64,000 nucleotides of DNA. Origin: Listeria ivanovii subsp. ivanovii. Lineage in GTDB: Bacteria > Bacillota > Bacilli > Lactobacillales > Listeriaceae. Position numbers and translations under genes: made by a program. Below the pieces are notes generated by a model. The model searched no databases. It saw nothing but the letters and a program-made list of their open reading frames with translations, and was not told the DNA's origin. The DNA is taken from contig NZ_LT906478.1 of the NCBI RefSeq assembly GCF_900187025.1, forward strand, positions 976,001-1,040,000, given 5' to 3'. The first letter of the stretch is position 1; every line of letters begins with the position of its first letter. Shown here piece by piece: positions 46,665 through 56,302 of this stretch.

Positions 46665-48109
46665 AGAAACATTATCAAATCGCCATTGATCAAAGCACAT
46701 CTGGCACGAAAGTATTATTGTTTAAAGCAGGGGAGCTTGTGGACCGTTTAGATAAAAAACATCAACAACTTTATCCACACAAAGGTTGGGTGGAGCATAA
46801 TCCCATTGAAATTTGTCAAAATGTCCGTACATTAATTGCGAACATCTTGGCAAAACATAATTTAGTTGCAGCAGAAATTGAGCGACTAGCTTTGACGAAT
46901 CAACGTGAAACAATTGTGGCTTGGGATAAACAAACTGGGAAACCGCTTTATAATGCGATTGTATGGCAATGTAATCGAACAAAAAAAATTTGCGAAACAT
47001 TAAAAAAAGATGGTTGCGAAAAACGAATTAAACAAATTACCGGACTGAAAATTGATTCTTATTTTTCTGCTCCGAAAATGAAGTGGTTATTGGAAAATAT
47101 TTCAGCGGTGAGGGATGCAGTAAGTCGTAATCAATTGGCGTTTGGCACAATGGATGCTTGGGTGTTATTTTCGCTTACAGATGATAGTAACTATTTCACA
47201 GATCGAACCAATGCTAGTCGTACACTCCTTTATGATATTCGGAAAAATGATTGGTCAGATGAGTTACTCGAACTTTTTGGAGTTGCGCGTGCTCATTTAC
47301 CAGAAGTGAAGCAGTCTGTTGGGGATTTTGGAAGTTACCTGGGGATACCGATTCATAGTGTAATGGCTGATTCAGAAGCGGCACTTTATGGACAAGGTTG
47401 TAATACATTTGGGGGAGTGAAGGCGACGCTTGGGACGGGATGTTCTGTTATGATGCAAATTGGTGAGAACCGACTACCTGAAAACGATGCTATTTTGACG
47501 ACTCTTGCCTGGGATAATGCAGGTGTCAATCAGTTTGCATTAGAAGGAATAATTCGTTCTTGTGGAGACACATTAGTTTTTTTATCCGAACATTTAGAAC
47601 TCTTTAAGGATTATCATACAGCTTGTAAGCAAGCATTTCAATTACCGTCCAATGATGGAGTTGTACTAATTCCTGGACAATTAGGCTTAGGTGCACCTTA
47701 TTGGAATACAAATATACAAGCAGAAATTATCGGACTCACGCGAGAACATACAAAATGGCATATTATTCGTGCTGGTTATACAAGTATTGCATTTCAAATT
47801 AAGGCTGTTATCGACCAAATGGAGTTAATGACAGGTCAAAATATTAAGCGCTTACAAGTCGACGGTGGATTAACAAAGCAACCGGAGTTGATGCAATATT
47901 TAGCAAATGTTTTAAATGCAGAAGTGGCAGTCAGTCCTGTAGAAGAACTTTCAGCAATGGGTGTAATAAAAATTGCTGAAATTAAATCACAAGAAGAGAG
48001 AAAGCTAGCAAAATTGTATCAACCAGATATCACTTATACAAATGCCTTAGACGATTTTCAAAATTGGGAAAAACAAGTGAAAAGCAGTATTCTAAAATAC
48101 AGAAGGTGA
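46661..48109 (+). CDS. FGGY family carbohydrate kinase
   Basis: A 482-residue sugar kinase of the FGGY (xylulokinase/glycerol kinase) family. The N-terminal ATP motif DQSTSGTKVLLF, the central GTGCSVMM and the C-terminal LQVDGGLTKQPELMQYLAN are present. Automated annotation often calls such proteins glycerol or xylulose kinase. In this operon it more likely phosphorylates the ketose made by the isomerase-like enzyme (apulose or a similar pentulose). It overlaps the transketolase gene by 4 bases. Confidence 0.87.
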   Translation: MKKHYQIAIDQSTSGTKVLLFKAGELVDRLDKKHQQLYPHKGWVEHNPIEICQNVRTLIANILAKHNLVAAEIERLALTNQRETIVAWDKQTGKPLYNAIVWQCNRTKKICETLKKDGCEKRIKQITGLKIDSYFSAPKMKWLLENISAVRDAVSRNQLAFGTMDAWVLFSLTDDSNYFTDRTNASRTLLYDIRKNDWSDELLELFGVARAHLPEVKQSVGDFGSYLGIPIHSVMADSEAALYGQGCNTFGGVKATLGTGCSVMMQIGENRLPENDAILTTLAWDNAGVNQFALEGIIRSCGDTLVFLSEHLELFKDYHTACKQAFQLPSNDGVVLIPGQLGLGAPYWNTNIQAEIIGLTREHTKWHIIRAGYTSIAFQIKAVIDQMELMTGQNIKRLQVDGGLTKQPELMQYLANVLNAEVAVSPVEELSAMGVIKIAEIKSQEERKLAKLYQPDITYTNALDDFQNWEKQVKSSILKYRR

Positions 48110-48119
48110 GGAATTTTAA

Positions 48120-49979
48120 ATGAATAATTCGGATCTTGCAAAAGCGGTTGTAAAGCTTGTTGGTGGAAAAGAAAACATTTTGAGTGTGATTCATTGTGTC
48201 ACACGGCTACGATTTAAGTTGCGTGATGAAAATCTAGCAGATACAGAAAAAATCAAAGCGCTACAAGGTGTTATGACGGTTGTGAAAAGTGGTGGGCAAT
48301 ACCAAGTGGTTATCGGTGATCATGTCAGTTATGTTTATGATGAGGTCATTCAAGTTTTAGGGATTAAACCAGATGATGCACTGCAAGATGATTCTGAACA
48401 AGAACACAAAAGTATTTTTAATAAGTTTGTTGAATTGATTTCAGGAATTTTTATGCCAGTACTGGGTCTAATGGCAGCTTCAGGTATTCTGAAAGGTTTC
48501 CTAACAGCGGCAGTCACAACGGGATTAATTGATACCTCTGCTGGTATTTACGAAGTTCTTTACGCGGCAAGTGATGCGCTCTTTTACTTTATGCCAATTA
48601 TACTTGGCTTTTCAGCTGGGAAAGTATTTAAAACGAATCAATACCTTTCTGCTGCAGTCGGTGCATCGCTTGTTTACCCAACACTTGTTGAAATGTATAG
48701 CAATGGAGCACATTTAACATTTCTACATATTCCAGTTATTTTAATGAACTATACAATGTCTGTTATTCCTGTTATTTTAGCTATTTACTTTATGAGTAAA
48801 CTGGAAAAAGTATTAGTAAAATTTATTCCGAAAAGTTTACAATTGATTTTTGTCCCTCTATTGCTACTTTTAATTGTGGTGCCTGTGTCTCTAATTATCA
48901 TTGGGCCTGTTTCAACATATGCTAGCCAACTACTTGCAAAAGGAGCATTGGCGCTTTATTCGCTTAGTCCGATGATTGCAGGCTTCTTCCTGGCTGGTGT
49001 TTGGCAAGTGGCTGTTATGTTCGGACTGCACTGGGCATTTATACCGATTTTCATTAATAATATTACTGTTTTAGGATACGATCCAATTAATGCAATGCTT
49101 TATTGTACTGTATTCGCGCAAACTGGTGCGGTTATGGCAGTAATGCTTAAAACCCGAAACCAAGAATTGCGTTCGCTTTCTGTAACCGCAACTATTTCTG
49201 GATTTTTAGGAATCACGGAACCAGCAATTTATGGGGTAAACTTGCCGTATAAAAAACCATTTATTATGGCTTGTGTTGGATCGGCTTTTGGTGGTGCAAT
49301 TGCGGGTATGAGTGCTGCGAAAATGTTTGGTGGCTTCGCGTCTGGTGGGGGTTTCGGTATTCCGATGTTCATTAATCCAGATGGAATAGGCTGGGATTTC
49401 TGGGGATTTTTAATTTCGCTAGTGGTAGCTTTCAGCATCGCATTGATTTTAACTTATTTCTTTGGATTTAAAGATAAAGTAGTAGAAGAAGTAATAATCC
49501 AAACAGGAAAAGTAGCGACATTGGACGAAACTATTTATAGCCCGCTTCAAGGTGAATTAATGGCGTTAAATGATGTGAAAGATGAAGTGTTCTCAGGTGG
49601 TATAATGGGAGCGGGAGTAGCAATTCTTCCTACGAATGGCGAAATTCGTGCCCCATTTGATGGAACAGTACTTAGTGTTTTTAAGACCAAGCACGCAATA
49701 GGTTTGATTTCCAAACAGGGAGTCGAGTTGTTAATTCATGTTGGACTTGATACAGTTAATCTAAACGGTCATTTTTTTGATATTAAAGTGAGCGAATCAG
49801 AAGAAGTAAAAAAAGGTGATTTATTAGGAACATTTGATTTGGATGAAATAAAAAAAGCTGGCTACGATACTACCACACCAGTCATTGTAACGAATAGTGC
49901 CGCACTGGCCGATGTTATTACATTAAACCTTGGAAAAAATGTAGATAATAACCAAAAGATTTTAGAAGCAAAGGCTTAA
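48120..49979 (+). CDS. PTS beta-glucoside-type EIIBCA transporter
   Basis: A 619-residue permease in order EIIB, EIIC, EIIA. The EIIB Cys26 is in VIHCVTRLRF. The EIIC part spans about residues 105-450 with ten or so helices. The EIIA His is in LLIHVGLDTVNL. It takes up and phosphorylates a sugar with phosphate from HPr. It is the only transporter in the operon, so it defines the entry step. A beta-glucoside-type EII suggests that the substrate is a glycoside or disaccharide. AGGTGAGG precedes ATG 48120. Confidence 0.93.
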   Translation: MNNSDLAKAVVKLVGGKENILSVIHCVTRLRFKLRDENLADTEKIKALQGVMTVVKSGGQYQVVIGDHVSYVYDEVIQVLGIKPDDALQDDSEQEHKSIFNKFVELISGIFMPVLGLMAASGILKGFLTAAVTTGLIDTSAGIYEVLYAASDALFYFMPIILGFSAGKVFKTNQYLSAAVGASLVYPTLVEMYSNGAHLTFLHIPVILMNYTMSVIPVILAIYFMSKLEKVLVKFIPKSLQLIFVPLLLLLIVVPVSLIIIGPVSTYASQLLAKGALALYSLSPMIAGFFLAGVWQVAVMFGLHWAFIPIFINNITVLGYDPINAMLYCTVFAQTGAVMAVMLKTRNQELRSLSVTATISGFLGITEPAIYGVNLPYKKPFIMACVGSAFGGAIAGMSAAKMFGGFASGGGFGIPMFINPDGIGWDFWGFLISLVVAFSIALILTYFFGFKDKVVEEVIIQTGKVATLDETIYSPLQGELMALNDVKDEVFSGGIMGAGVAILPTNGEIRAPFDGTVLSVFKTKHAIGLISKQGVELLIHVGLDTVNLNGHFFDIKVSESEEVKKGDLLGTFDLDEIKKAGYDTTTPVIVTNSAALADVITLNLGKNVDNNQKILEAKA

Positions 49980-49989
49980 TATAGAAAGG

Positions 49990-51264
49990 ATGAAAAAAAT
50001 GTTAACGCAAAGTGCTGATAAGCGTCGAATAGAGAAGAATGGTGAACCTTTTTTCTACCTCGCAGATACAGTTTGGAGTGCATTTACGAATATTGATTTA
50101 ACCGATTGGGCCTACTACTTAAAAGTCCGAAAAGAGCAAGGTTTTAATGTACTGCAAATCAATATTTTGCCACAATGGGATCGAAGCGTACTAGAAAGTA
50201 TTCAAGAGCCATTTGGTATAAGTGAAGGCTTTTTCGATTTACAGTCTAAAAATGAAGCTTACTTTAAACATGCAGAAAAAATGTTAGAAATGGCAGTAAA
50301 TCAAGGTTTTACTCCAGCACTTGTTTTGCTGTGGTGTAATTATATTCCGGAGACGTGGGGGGCGAAATTTGGTGTCAGTCCGCTGTTTCGAAAAGAAGAC
50401 ATTAAATCTTATACGGAAATGATGTTGGAGCATTTTGATCGATTCAACCCCGTTTATATCATTAGTGGGGACACGGATTTCCCAACGGAAACTGTAGCAG
50501 ATTATTATTTAGAAGCTTTAGAAACTGTTTCTAAAAAAGCACCGCAAGCACTAAAAGTTTTGCATATTTGTGGTCGTTTAAAAAAAATTCCTGAAAAACT
50601 GCAGACACATCCTGCTCTCGATTTGTATTTTTATCAATCTGGACATAATTCCGAGCATCAAGCAATGGCCTATACGTTGGCAGAACATTTTAGCCAGTTA
50701 GAGCCAAGGAAGCCAGTTATCAATTCAGAGCCGTGCTACGAATTGATGGGATATAGTCGACAAAAGTATGGTCGTTTTAACCGAGAAGATGTACGAAAAG
50801 CTGCTTGGCAAAGTGTTTTATCTGGTGCTATAGCTGGTATTACTTATGGGGCGCATGGTATTTGGAGTTGGCATGAAGAAGGGAGTACATTTGGATCAGC
50901 GCTCGGTGAAGGATTTGTTTCTCCATTTAATTGGCGACAAGCACTTCATTTTGACGGAGCTACAGATTATGCATTTCTAAAATCCTTTATTTTAGCTAAT
51001 GATTTAACAACACTTAAACCAATAAATCTAGTCTTAAATCGAACTTCAGAAATTCGAGCAGCAGAGACCGAAAAATTAGTTATCGTTTATGTGCCATCAA
51101 ATGTCCCAATTTATCTGAAAGGGCAATTTACTTCTGTAGATGATTATGCTATTGATTTGGAGCAAGGTAAGAAGGTTGGTCTTACAAAAGTATTTCATGA
51201 AGCGAACACAGAAATTCAGATGACACCTTTTTTAAAAGATAGTTTATATATACTTCATCAATAA
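49990..51264 (+). CDS. DUF4038 glycoside hydrolase (apiosidase-like)
   Basis: A 424-residue protein with no signal peptide, hence cytosolic. The N-terminus NGEPFFYLADTVWSAF and the QGFNVLQIN region match DUF4038/apiosidase-like TIM barrels. The motif VINSEPCYE near residue 240 probably holds a catalytic Glu. Family members include enzymes that cleave apiose or other terminal sugars from plant glycans and glycosides. As the last gene of a PTS operon, it would hydrolyse the imported phosphorylated glycoside. The start ATG 49990 has GAAAGG upstream. Confidence 0.8.
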   Translation: MKKMLTQSADKRRIEKNGEPFFYLADTVWSAFTNIDLTDWAYYLKVRKEQGFNVLQINILPQWDRSVLESIQEPFGISEGFFDLQSKNEAYFKHAEKMLEMAVNQGFTPALVLLWCNYIPETWGAKFGVSPLFRKEDIKSYTEMMLEHFDRFNPVYIISGDTDFPTETVADYYLEALETVSKKAPQALKVLHICGRLKKIPEKLQTHPALDLYFYQSGHNSEHQAMAYTLAEHFSQLEPRKPVINSEPCYELMGYSRQKYGRFNREDVRKAAWQSVLSGAIAGITYGAHGIWSWHEEGSTFGSALGEGFVSPFNWRQALHFDGATDYAFLKSFILANDLTTLKPINLVLNRTSEIRAAETEKLVIVYVPSNVPIYLKGQFTSVDDYAIDLEQGKKVGLTKVFHEANTEIQMTPFLKDSLYILHQ

Positions 51265-51315
51265 ATCCTAATTTCTTTCTAGAAAAAAATTTTGTTTTGC
51301 CGGTTAATAATTAAA

Positions 51316-51348
51316 GCGAGGTAACTATTTAAGTGTTGCCTCGCCTTT
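51316..51348. terminator. bidirectional terminator after the sugar operon
   Basis: GCGAGGTAAC pairs with GTTGCCTCGC (one wobble), with T4 on the plus strand. It overlaps the last codons of the DUF817 gene. Confidence 0.75.
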
Positions 51349-52140
51349 TGCTGTGTCTAAACTACTGGTTTCTTTATTCGTTAAATCTTTTTTTATAAAT
51401 TTCAACTGTGCAACAATGATAATACTAATAATAACAAGTAAATACCAACTCGTGATTTTCGAAACATGCACTGGACGCCAAGTAACGATCTGATCTGGAT
51501 AAGCCCATGCACCGTAAAAACTTGCAATGTTTTCTGCTAGATAAATAAAAAAAGCGATACATAAAAATGAGAACGATAATGGCATTTTTAGCTGTGCAGA
51601 ACTAACTTTAAAGTGGACATAGGTTTTTCGAAAAAGTACTAGAACTAAAACTATTAAAATCCAACGAAAATCCATGATAAAATGATGCGTAAAAAAATTA
51701 CCATAAATTGCTACACATAATGCGGTAATAAGCCAAATGTTCGGCCAGTTAGTCATCTGTAAATCGAATCGTTTCCAAGCTTGGCATATGTAGCTCGCAA
51801 TACTGGAATACATAAAGCCACTATAAAGCGGGACTCCCAATATTTTCGTGAAACCTGGTTCTGGATAACTCCAAGATCCCATATGTACTTTATAAATTTC
51901 AAGAACAAGTCCAATTACATGAAAAATCATGATGACTTTAAGTTCATCCCAAGTTTCCAAACCAAATTTAATTAACAGCAGCTGAGCGATAATACAAATC
52001 AACAAAAGTAAATCATACCGAGCAACAAAAGGAATATCTAGCAATTTTGTTAACGCGAGTGAAATAAAAATAATTCCCGGGAAAATACAACAAAGCGCTT
52101 GTTTCCAAGTAAAAGTCCAAAGCAAGCGGAAAAATGCCAT
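51325..52140 (-). CDS. DUF817 family membrane protein (YoaT-like)
   Basis: A 271-residue membrane protein with eight or so helices. The motif HMGSWSYPEPGFTKILGVPLYSGFMYSSIASYI (given here in parts: HMGSWSYPEP, VPLYSGFMY) is the core of DUF817. Function is unknown. ATG 52140 follows AAGAGG by 7 bases; the longer frame to 52281 runs into mobA and has no ribosome binding site. It lies 67 bases after mobA on the same strand and may be co-transcribed. Confidence 0.83.
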   Translation of the reverse strand: MAFFRLLWTFTWKQALCCIFPGIIFISLALTKLLDIPFVARYDLLLLICIIAQLLLIKFGLETWDELKVIMIFHVIGLVLEIYKVHMGSWSYPEPGFTKILGVPLYSGFMYSSIASYICQAWKRFDLQMTNWPNIWLITALCVAIYGNFFTHHFIMDFRWILIVLVLVLFRKTYVHFKVSSAQLKMPLSFSFLCIAFFIYLAENIASFYGAWAYPDQIVTWRPVHVSKITSWYLLVIISIIIVAQLKFIKKDLTNKETSSLDTAKGEATLK

Positions 52141-52207
52141 TAAAAAACCTCTTCTCATTCTTTTCTTTAGTTTACCAAAAAAGTCTAAAGAAATGGACAA
52201 GAAAAGG

Positions 52208-52798
52208 TTAATTAAGTTCGTTTTGGTAATTAATATTTCGAAAGGGCTTCTCATTTTCAAAAAATAAGGATGCGGAATCAAGCTCTTTAAGTAGCGAGAA
52301 AACGCGATGTTCCTCGTTTTGAAGTAACTTAGTTAGCTGGAAAAGCGCATAAGGGATATTGGCGACTAAATAATGATTAGCTTGATTCGTTTTTGCAAAG
52401 CTGTTTCGGTACGCTGCGAGCTGTGTTATTTCATGGCTAGTTAAATAAGGCATATCAGTTGGGAGCACAATGAAATTAGCTTGATCATACTGTTTGGCAG
52501 CAAGCATCACCGCATAAATGCCACCAAGCGGTCCATAATCTAAGTATGCAGGATCATCTGGGACTATTTGGATAGTTGCTTCATCACGAAATAAAATGGT
52601 TAACTCCTGGTAATTTGCTTTGTTCGCAGAAATAAAAATTTGCACGCAATAAGGCGCTAATTTGTTAACAGTCATTTCTATCCAAGTTTTTCCAGAAGCC
52701 TTATCTCGGAAAAAGGCTTTCGGCTCGCCAAAACGGCTTGATTTTCCACCAGCAAGAATGATACCAACATTAACTTTTGCGTTTTTCAAGTCGTCCAT
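52208..52798 (-). CDS. mobA: molybdenum cofactor guanylyltransferase MobA
   Basis: A 196-residue nucleotidyltransferase that adds GMP to molybdopterin. The motif ILAGGKSSRFGEPK matches LAGGxSxRxGxxK. The later PTDMPYL holds the Mg2+-binding Asp. It overlaps modC by 29 bases, with a weak GGTGA ribosome binding site within modC. It is the third gene of the modB-modC-mobA unit. Confidence 0.92.
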   Translation of the reverse strand: MDDLKNAKVNVGIILAGGKSSRFGEPKAFFRDKASGKTWIEMTVNKLAPYCVQIFISANKANYQELTILFRDEATIQIVPDDPAYLDYGPLGGIYAVMLAAKQYDQANFIVLPTDMPYLTSHEITQLAAYRNSFAKTNQANHYLVANIPYALFQLTKLLQNEEHRVFSLLKELDSASLFFENEKPFRNINYQNELN

Positions 52799-53432
52799 CT
52801 CGCATCACCAAAATCTCACCTGTCATCATTTCTGCTTCCGAGGCATAATGTGTGACAAAAATAACCGGAATATGAAAATCTTTTGCCATTTGTCCAACTA
52901 GTTTCATACAAATCAGCCGCGTTTCTTCATCCAAGCCATTAAACGGTTCATCAAGTAAAAGTAATTTTGGTTCGATAATCATTGCTCGAGCCATAGCGAC
53001 ACGTTGTTTTTCTCCACCAGAAAGTTTTTGAACAGAAGAATAAAGTAAATGCGATATTTGCAAATAATCACTCATTTTCCTTACTTGTTGCTGAATTTCC
53101 AGTTGTTCCTTTTTCTTCTTTTTTCGAACTTTTAGCCCAAAAGCAATATTTTCATAGACATTCATATTAGGGAATAAAGCGAGATTTTGGAATAAATAAC
53201 CTACTTTTCGTTCTGTGGCGGGGAGATGGAGTGAGATAGTAGAATCGTCCCAAGGTGTTCCGTCGAAGTCAATCGTACCACCATCAATCGTTTTAAGTCC
53301 GCTCACACATTGGAATAAAGTAGATTTTCCAGAACCGCTAGCTCCCATCATTGCTGTGACAGGTTGGTCAAAGGTGTAGTCGATATTTAGGTCGTGAAAA
53401 GGAAGTTTTTTATGAAATTGTAATCGAAGCAT
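52770..53432 (-). CDS. modC: molybdate ABC transporter ATP-binding protein ModC
   Basis: A 220-residue ABC ATPase with Walker A GASGSGKST, signature LSGGEKQRV and Walker B LLLLDEP. It is short for ModC: the C-terminal mop (molybdate-binding) domain of E. coli ModC is absent. It starts one base after the modB stop (TAA-C-ATG) and is translationally coupled. Confidence 0.9.
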   Translation of the reverse strand: MLRLQFHKKLPFHDLNIDYTFDQPVTAMMGASGSGKSTLFQCVSGLKTIDGGTIDFDGTPWDDSTISLHLPATERKVGYLFQNLALFPNMNVYENIAFGLKVRKKKKKEQLEIQQQVRKMSDYLQISHLLYSSVQKLSGGEKQRVAMARAMIIEPKLLLLDEPFNGLDEETRLICMKLVGQMAKDFHIPVIFVTHYASEAEMMTGEILVMRDGRLEKRKS

Positions 53433-53433
53433 G

Positions 53434-54105
53434 TTACATCCCCCTCATCAATTGGGTTTGGCGTACGGTAAGAATATGAATAACTAGTAACGCAAACACC
53501 CCAATAATTACATTAATTAATCCCAGATAGATTGCTGTTCGCATGTCACCTTGTTGTACCATAAAGTAAATACTAGAAGCAATTGTGTCCGTTTTCCCTT
53601 CAATATAACCAGCTACCATCAAACTTGCTCCAAATTCTCCCATCGCCCGACAAAAACTAAGTAAAACACCAGCTAAAATAGGTTGCCAGCAATTGGGTAA
53701 AATAATCTTCTGGAAAGTTTGTTTTTTATTAGCCGACAGAGTTTCTGCCGCCCATACTAACTCATGATCAATCGATAGAAAAGCAGATTTTAGCCCTTGA
53801 TACATAATGGGTAAAATAATAATCGTCGTTGCAACAATCGCCCCACTAAGTGAAAAAATAAAACTAAAATCAAATGTATTCCATAAAAATCCACCAACGA
53901 AGTCATTTCGTCCTAAAATATTTAGCAATACCAGACCCACCACAGTAGGCGGCAAGACAAGTGGTAGTAGAATCAGTATTTCCACGATTAATTGAAAGCG
54001 AGATTTTCGACCAGCAAAATAATAACTAAGTGGCAACATCGTAATAAATGCTATAAATGTTGAAATAGTGGCAACGAGTAAAGTATGCCAAACAGATGTA
54101 AACAT
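53434..54105 (-). CDS. modB: molybdate ABC transporter permease ModB
   Basis: A 223-residue permease with five to six helices. The coupling motif EFGASLMVAGYIEGKTDT region includes the conserved EFG loop of molybdate permeases. ATG 54105 has GGGAGG upstream; the longer frame to 54183 runs into the promoter region. Together with ModC and ModA it imports molybdate. Confidence 0.92.
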   Translation of the reverse strand: MFTSVWHTLLVATISTFIAFITMLPLSYYFAGRKSRFQLIVEILILLPLVLPPTVVGLVLLNILGRNDFVGGFLWNTFDFSFIFSLSGAIVATTIIILPIMYQGLKSAFLSIDHELVWAAETLSANKKQTFQKIILPNCWQPILAGVLLSFCRAMGEFGASLMVAGYIEGKTDTIASSIYFMVQQGDMRTAIYLGLINVIIGVFALLVIHILTVRQTQLMRGM

Positions 54106-54142
54106 AAAATTCCTCCCGGGTAACCCTTTTATACTCCTATTA

Positions 54143-54171
54143 TTATTATTCTCTCTGGTATAAATTGTCAA
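54143..54171 (-). promoter_or_regulatory. promoter of modBC-mobA
   Basis: On the minus strand TTGACA and TAATAA are spaced by 17 bases. The -35 box overlaps that of modA on the other strand. Confidence 0.7.
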
Positions 54172-54194
54172 ACTTAAGTACAATAAATTTATAC
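54158..54194. promoter_or_regulatory. inverted repeat between modA and modB
   Basis: GTATAAATT pairs exactly with AATTTATAC across 19 bases. Nested inside are ATTGT/ACAAT and the palindrome ACTTAAGT. It covers both -35 boxes and is a good candidate operator. Confidence 0.55.
54165..54193 (+). promoter_or_regulatory. promoter of modA
   Basis: TTGTCA and TTTATA are spaced by 17 bases. Confidence 0.65.
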
Positions 54195-54210
54195 AAAAGG
54201 GGGAGGTAAG

Positions 54211-54981
54211 ATGAAAAAAATCGGATTTATTATAACTTGCGGATTATTACTGCTACTAACAGCATGTGGTAGCAGTCAAAAAGAGACAAAAATAACGACT
54301 ATACATATTTCCGCAGCAGCAAGTTTGAAAGATACTATAGATGAAGTGAAGCCACTTTTTGAAAAAGAATATCCAACCATCAAATTAGCTTTTGATTTTG
54401 GTGGATCTGGACAAATTCGTGAACGTGTAGAGAGCGGTGCCCCAATTGATGGCGTACTTTTAGCTAGTAAAAAAGATACTGATACCTTGTTGGAGCAAGA
54501 TTTGGCCGAGCAAGCGCGTGAATTCGCTAGTAACCAATTAGTATTAATTGAACCAAAGAACGCGAATGAAGTGGCTAATCAAAACTTAAAACAACTACTT
54601 AACCATGCCGATAAAATTGCTATTGGTGACCCAGAATCCGTCCCAGCTGGTGCTTATGCAAAACAAACACTAGAAAATCTACAACTTTATGATGCGGAAA
54701 AAGCGAAACTAGTGCTTGCGACAGATGTTCGACAAGTATTATCTTATGTAGAGGCTGGGAATGCGGATGCTGGTTTTGTATACCAAACAGACGCACTGCT
54801 AAGTAAAAAAGTTCAAGTATCAGCTAAAATAGATGCCAAATTGCATAATCCGATTGCTTATTACAGCGCACAAGTTAGTAATTCAGAACAGAAAAAAGCA
54901 GCAACAACTTTTTTAGACTTTATGAATAAACAAGAAGCACAGAAAATTCTCGGAAAATATGGATTCCAATCAGCTAATTAA
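54211..54981 (+). CDS. modA: molybdate-binding lipoprotein ModA
   Basis: A 256-residue binding lipoprotein. The signal ends in the lipobox LTAC with Cys19. The mature part begins with IHISAAASLKDTIDEV, the classic ModA motif for binding the oxyanion. It is divergent from modBC rather than in the same operon. GGGGGAGG precedes ATG 54211. It delivers molybdate to ModB/ModC. Confidence 0.94.
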   Translation: MKKIGFIITCGLLLLLTACGSSQKETKITTIHISAAASLKDTIDEVKPLFEKEYPTIKLAFDFGGSGQIRERVESGAPIDGVLLASKKDTDTLLEQDLAEQAREFASNQLVLIEPKNANEVANQNLKQLLNHADKIAIGDPESVPAGAYAKQTLENLQLYDAEKAKLVLATDVRQVLSYVEAGNADAGFVYQTDALLSKKVQVSAKIDAKLHNPIAYYSAQVSNSEQKKAATTFLDFMNKQEAQKILGKYGFQSAN

Positions 54982-55078
54982 CGAGAAGTCGCTTTGCTTT
55001 TTAAAACGAGAAAACTCCTGTATATTGGTACTAAAGAAAACGCATACATAGTTTTATATAGAAGGGAAGTGCGCCCAG

Positions 55079-56302
55079 ATGATTGAAAAAAGAAACACCA
55101 TTAAAATGGAACAAGCAAGAGAAATTTTATGCAACCAGATTACACACCTTCCAGTGGAGAAGGTAGGGATAGGAAGTGCGTTACATCAAGTTTTGCAAGA
55201 ACCGATTTTTGCCCCCTTTCCAGCTCCTTATTTTCGGCGTTCGGGATATGACGGATATGCTATTACAGAAACTGATGATGAAAATTATCCTATCACTTTA
55301 CGTGTGGTTGCGGAAGTTCCTTGCGGGGAAACATATGATAAACCACTTGCGCCAGGTGAAACTGTCCGAATAATGACAGGGGCAAAAGTACCAACAAGCG
55401 CGAGCAAAATTATCATGCTTGAACAATCAAAAGAAACGACCAATAAAAATGAAATCACCCTAATAAATACACAACCAACCAGTAATATTACAGAAATTGG
55501 TGCAGAATTTGCGAAAGGGGATTTACTTTTAGACCGTGGCCATACGCTAAATGCCGGTTCGATAAGTTTACTTGCTTCCTTTGGGATTAATGAGGTGCAA
55601 GTCATCAGGAAACCGAAAGTAGCTATTTTATCTACTGGCAGTGAGTTGGTGACTGCTGGAAATCCACTTCCAGATGGGAAAATATACAATAGCAATCAGC
55701 CATTACTTGAAAATCTTTTACAACTGTCCCATGCTGAAATTTGCGCTGCAGAACAACTACCAGATAATTATCTTGATACCAAACGACGATTGCTTGAACT
55801 GACAGAAATTGCTGATTTGATAGTTACGACAGGTGGAGTATCGGTAGGAGATTTTGATTTCATGGCAGATATCGCCAAACAAGAAGCGGAATTACTATTT
55901 AATAAAATTCAAATGCGTCCAGGTAGTCCAACGACTGGGATGTGGTTAAATGATACATTAATTATTGCGCTTTCTGGAAACCCGGGCGCTTGTTTTACCG
56001 GATTTTATTTATTAGTGGAGCCTGTACTCGCTACTTTAATGGGGAAAGAACACACTGCGACAAAACAAGTCCAAGCAAAAATGGCGACGGATTATTCGAA
56101 AAATAATGGTTTTGATCGGTTTTTGCGAGGGACTTATCAGCTTTCAGAGACTGGCGAATATTTAGTAAAACCAGTAGGGAGCGACATGTCGAGTGCACTT
56201 GGAAATTTACATTTGACAACTTGTTTGCTTAAAATTCCACGAGGGAAAGTTGGAAAGTTTACCGGAGAAGAGGTAGAAGCATGGCTACTATCCTCCAAAT
56301 AA
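55079..56302 (+). CDS. moeA: molybdopterin molybdenumtransferase MoeA
   Basis: A 407-residue enzyme that inserts molybdenum into adenylylated molybdopterin. Typical motifs are RSGYDGYAI near residue 50, MTGAKVP, STGSELV and TTGGVSVGDFDF. It is the first gene of a six-gene plus-strand Moco operon. GAAGGGAAG stands 9-15 bases before ATG 55079. It overlaps mobB by 22 bases. Confidence 0.95.
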   Translation: MIEKRNTIKMEQAREILCNQITHLPVEKVGIGSALHQVLQEPIFAPFPAPYFRRSGYDGYAITETDDENYPITLRVVAEVPCGETYDKPLAPGETVRIMTGAKVPTSASKIIMLEQSKETTNKNEITLINTQPTSNITEIGAEFAKGDLLLDRGHTLNAGSISLLASFGINEVQVIRKPKVAILSTGSELVTAGNPLPDGKIYNSNQPLLENLLQLSHAEICAAEQLPDNYLDTKRRLLELTEIADLIVTTGGVSVGDFDFMADIAKQEAELLFNKIQMRPGSPTTGMWLNDTLIIALSGNPGACFTGFYLLVEPVLATLMGKEHTATKQVQAKMATDYSKNNGFDRFLRGTYQLSETGEYLVKPVGSDMSSALGNLHLTTCLLKIPRGKVGKFTGEEVEAWLLSSK

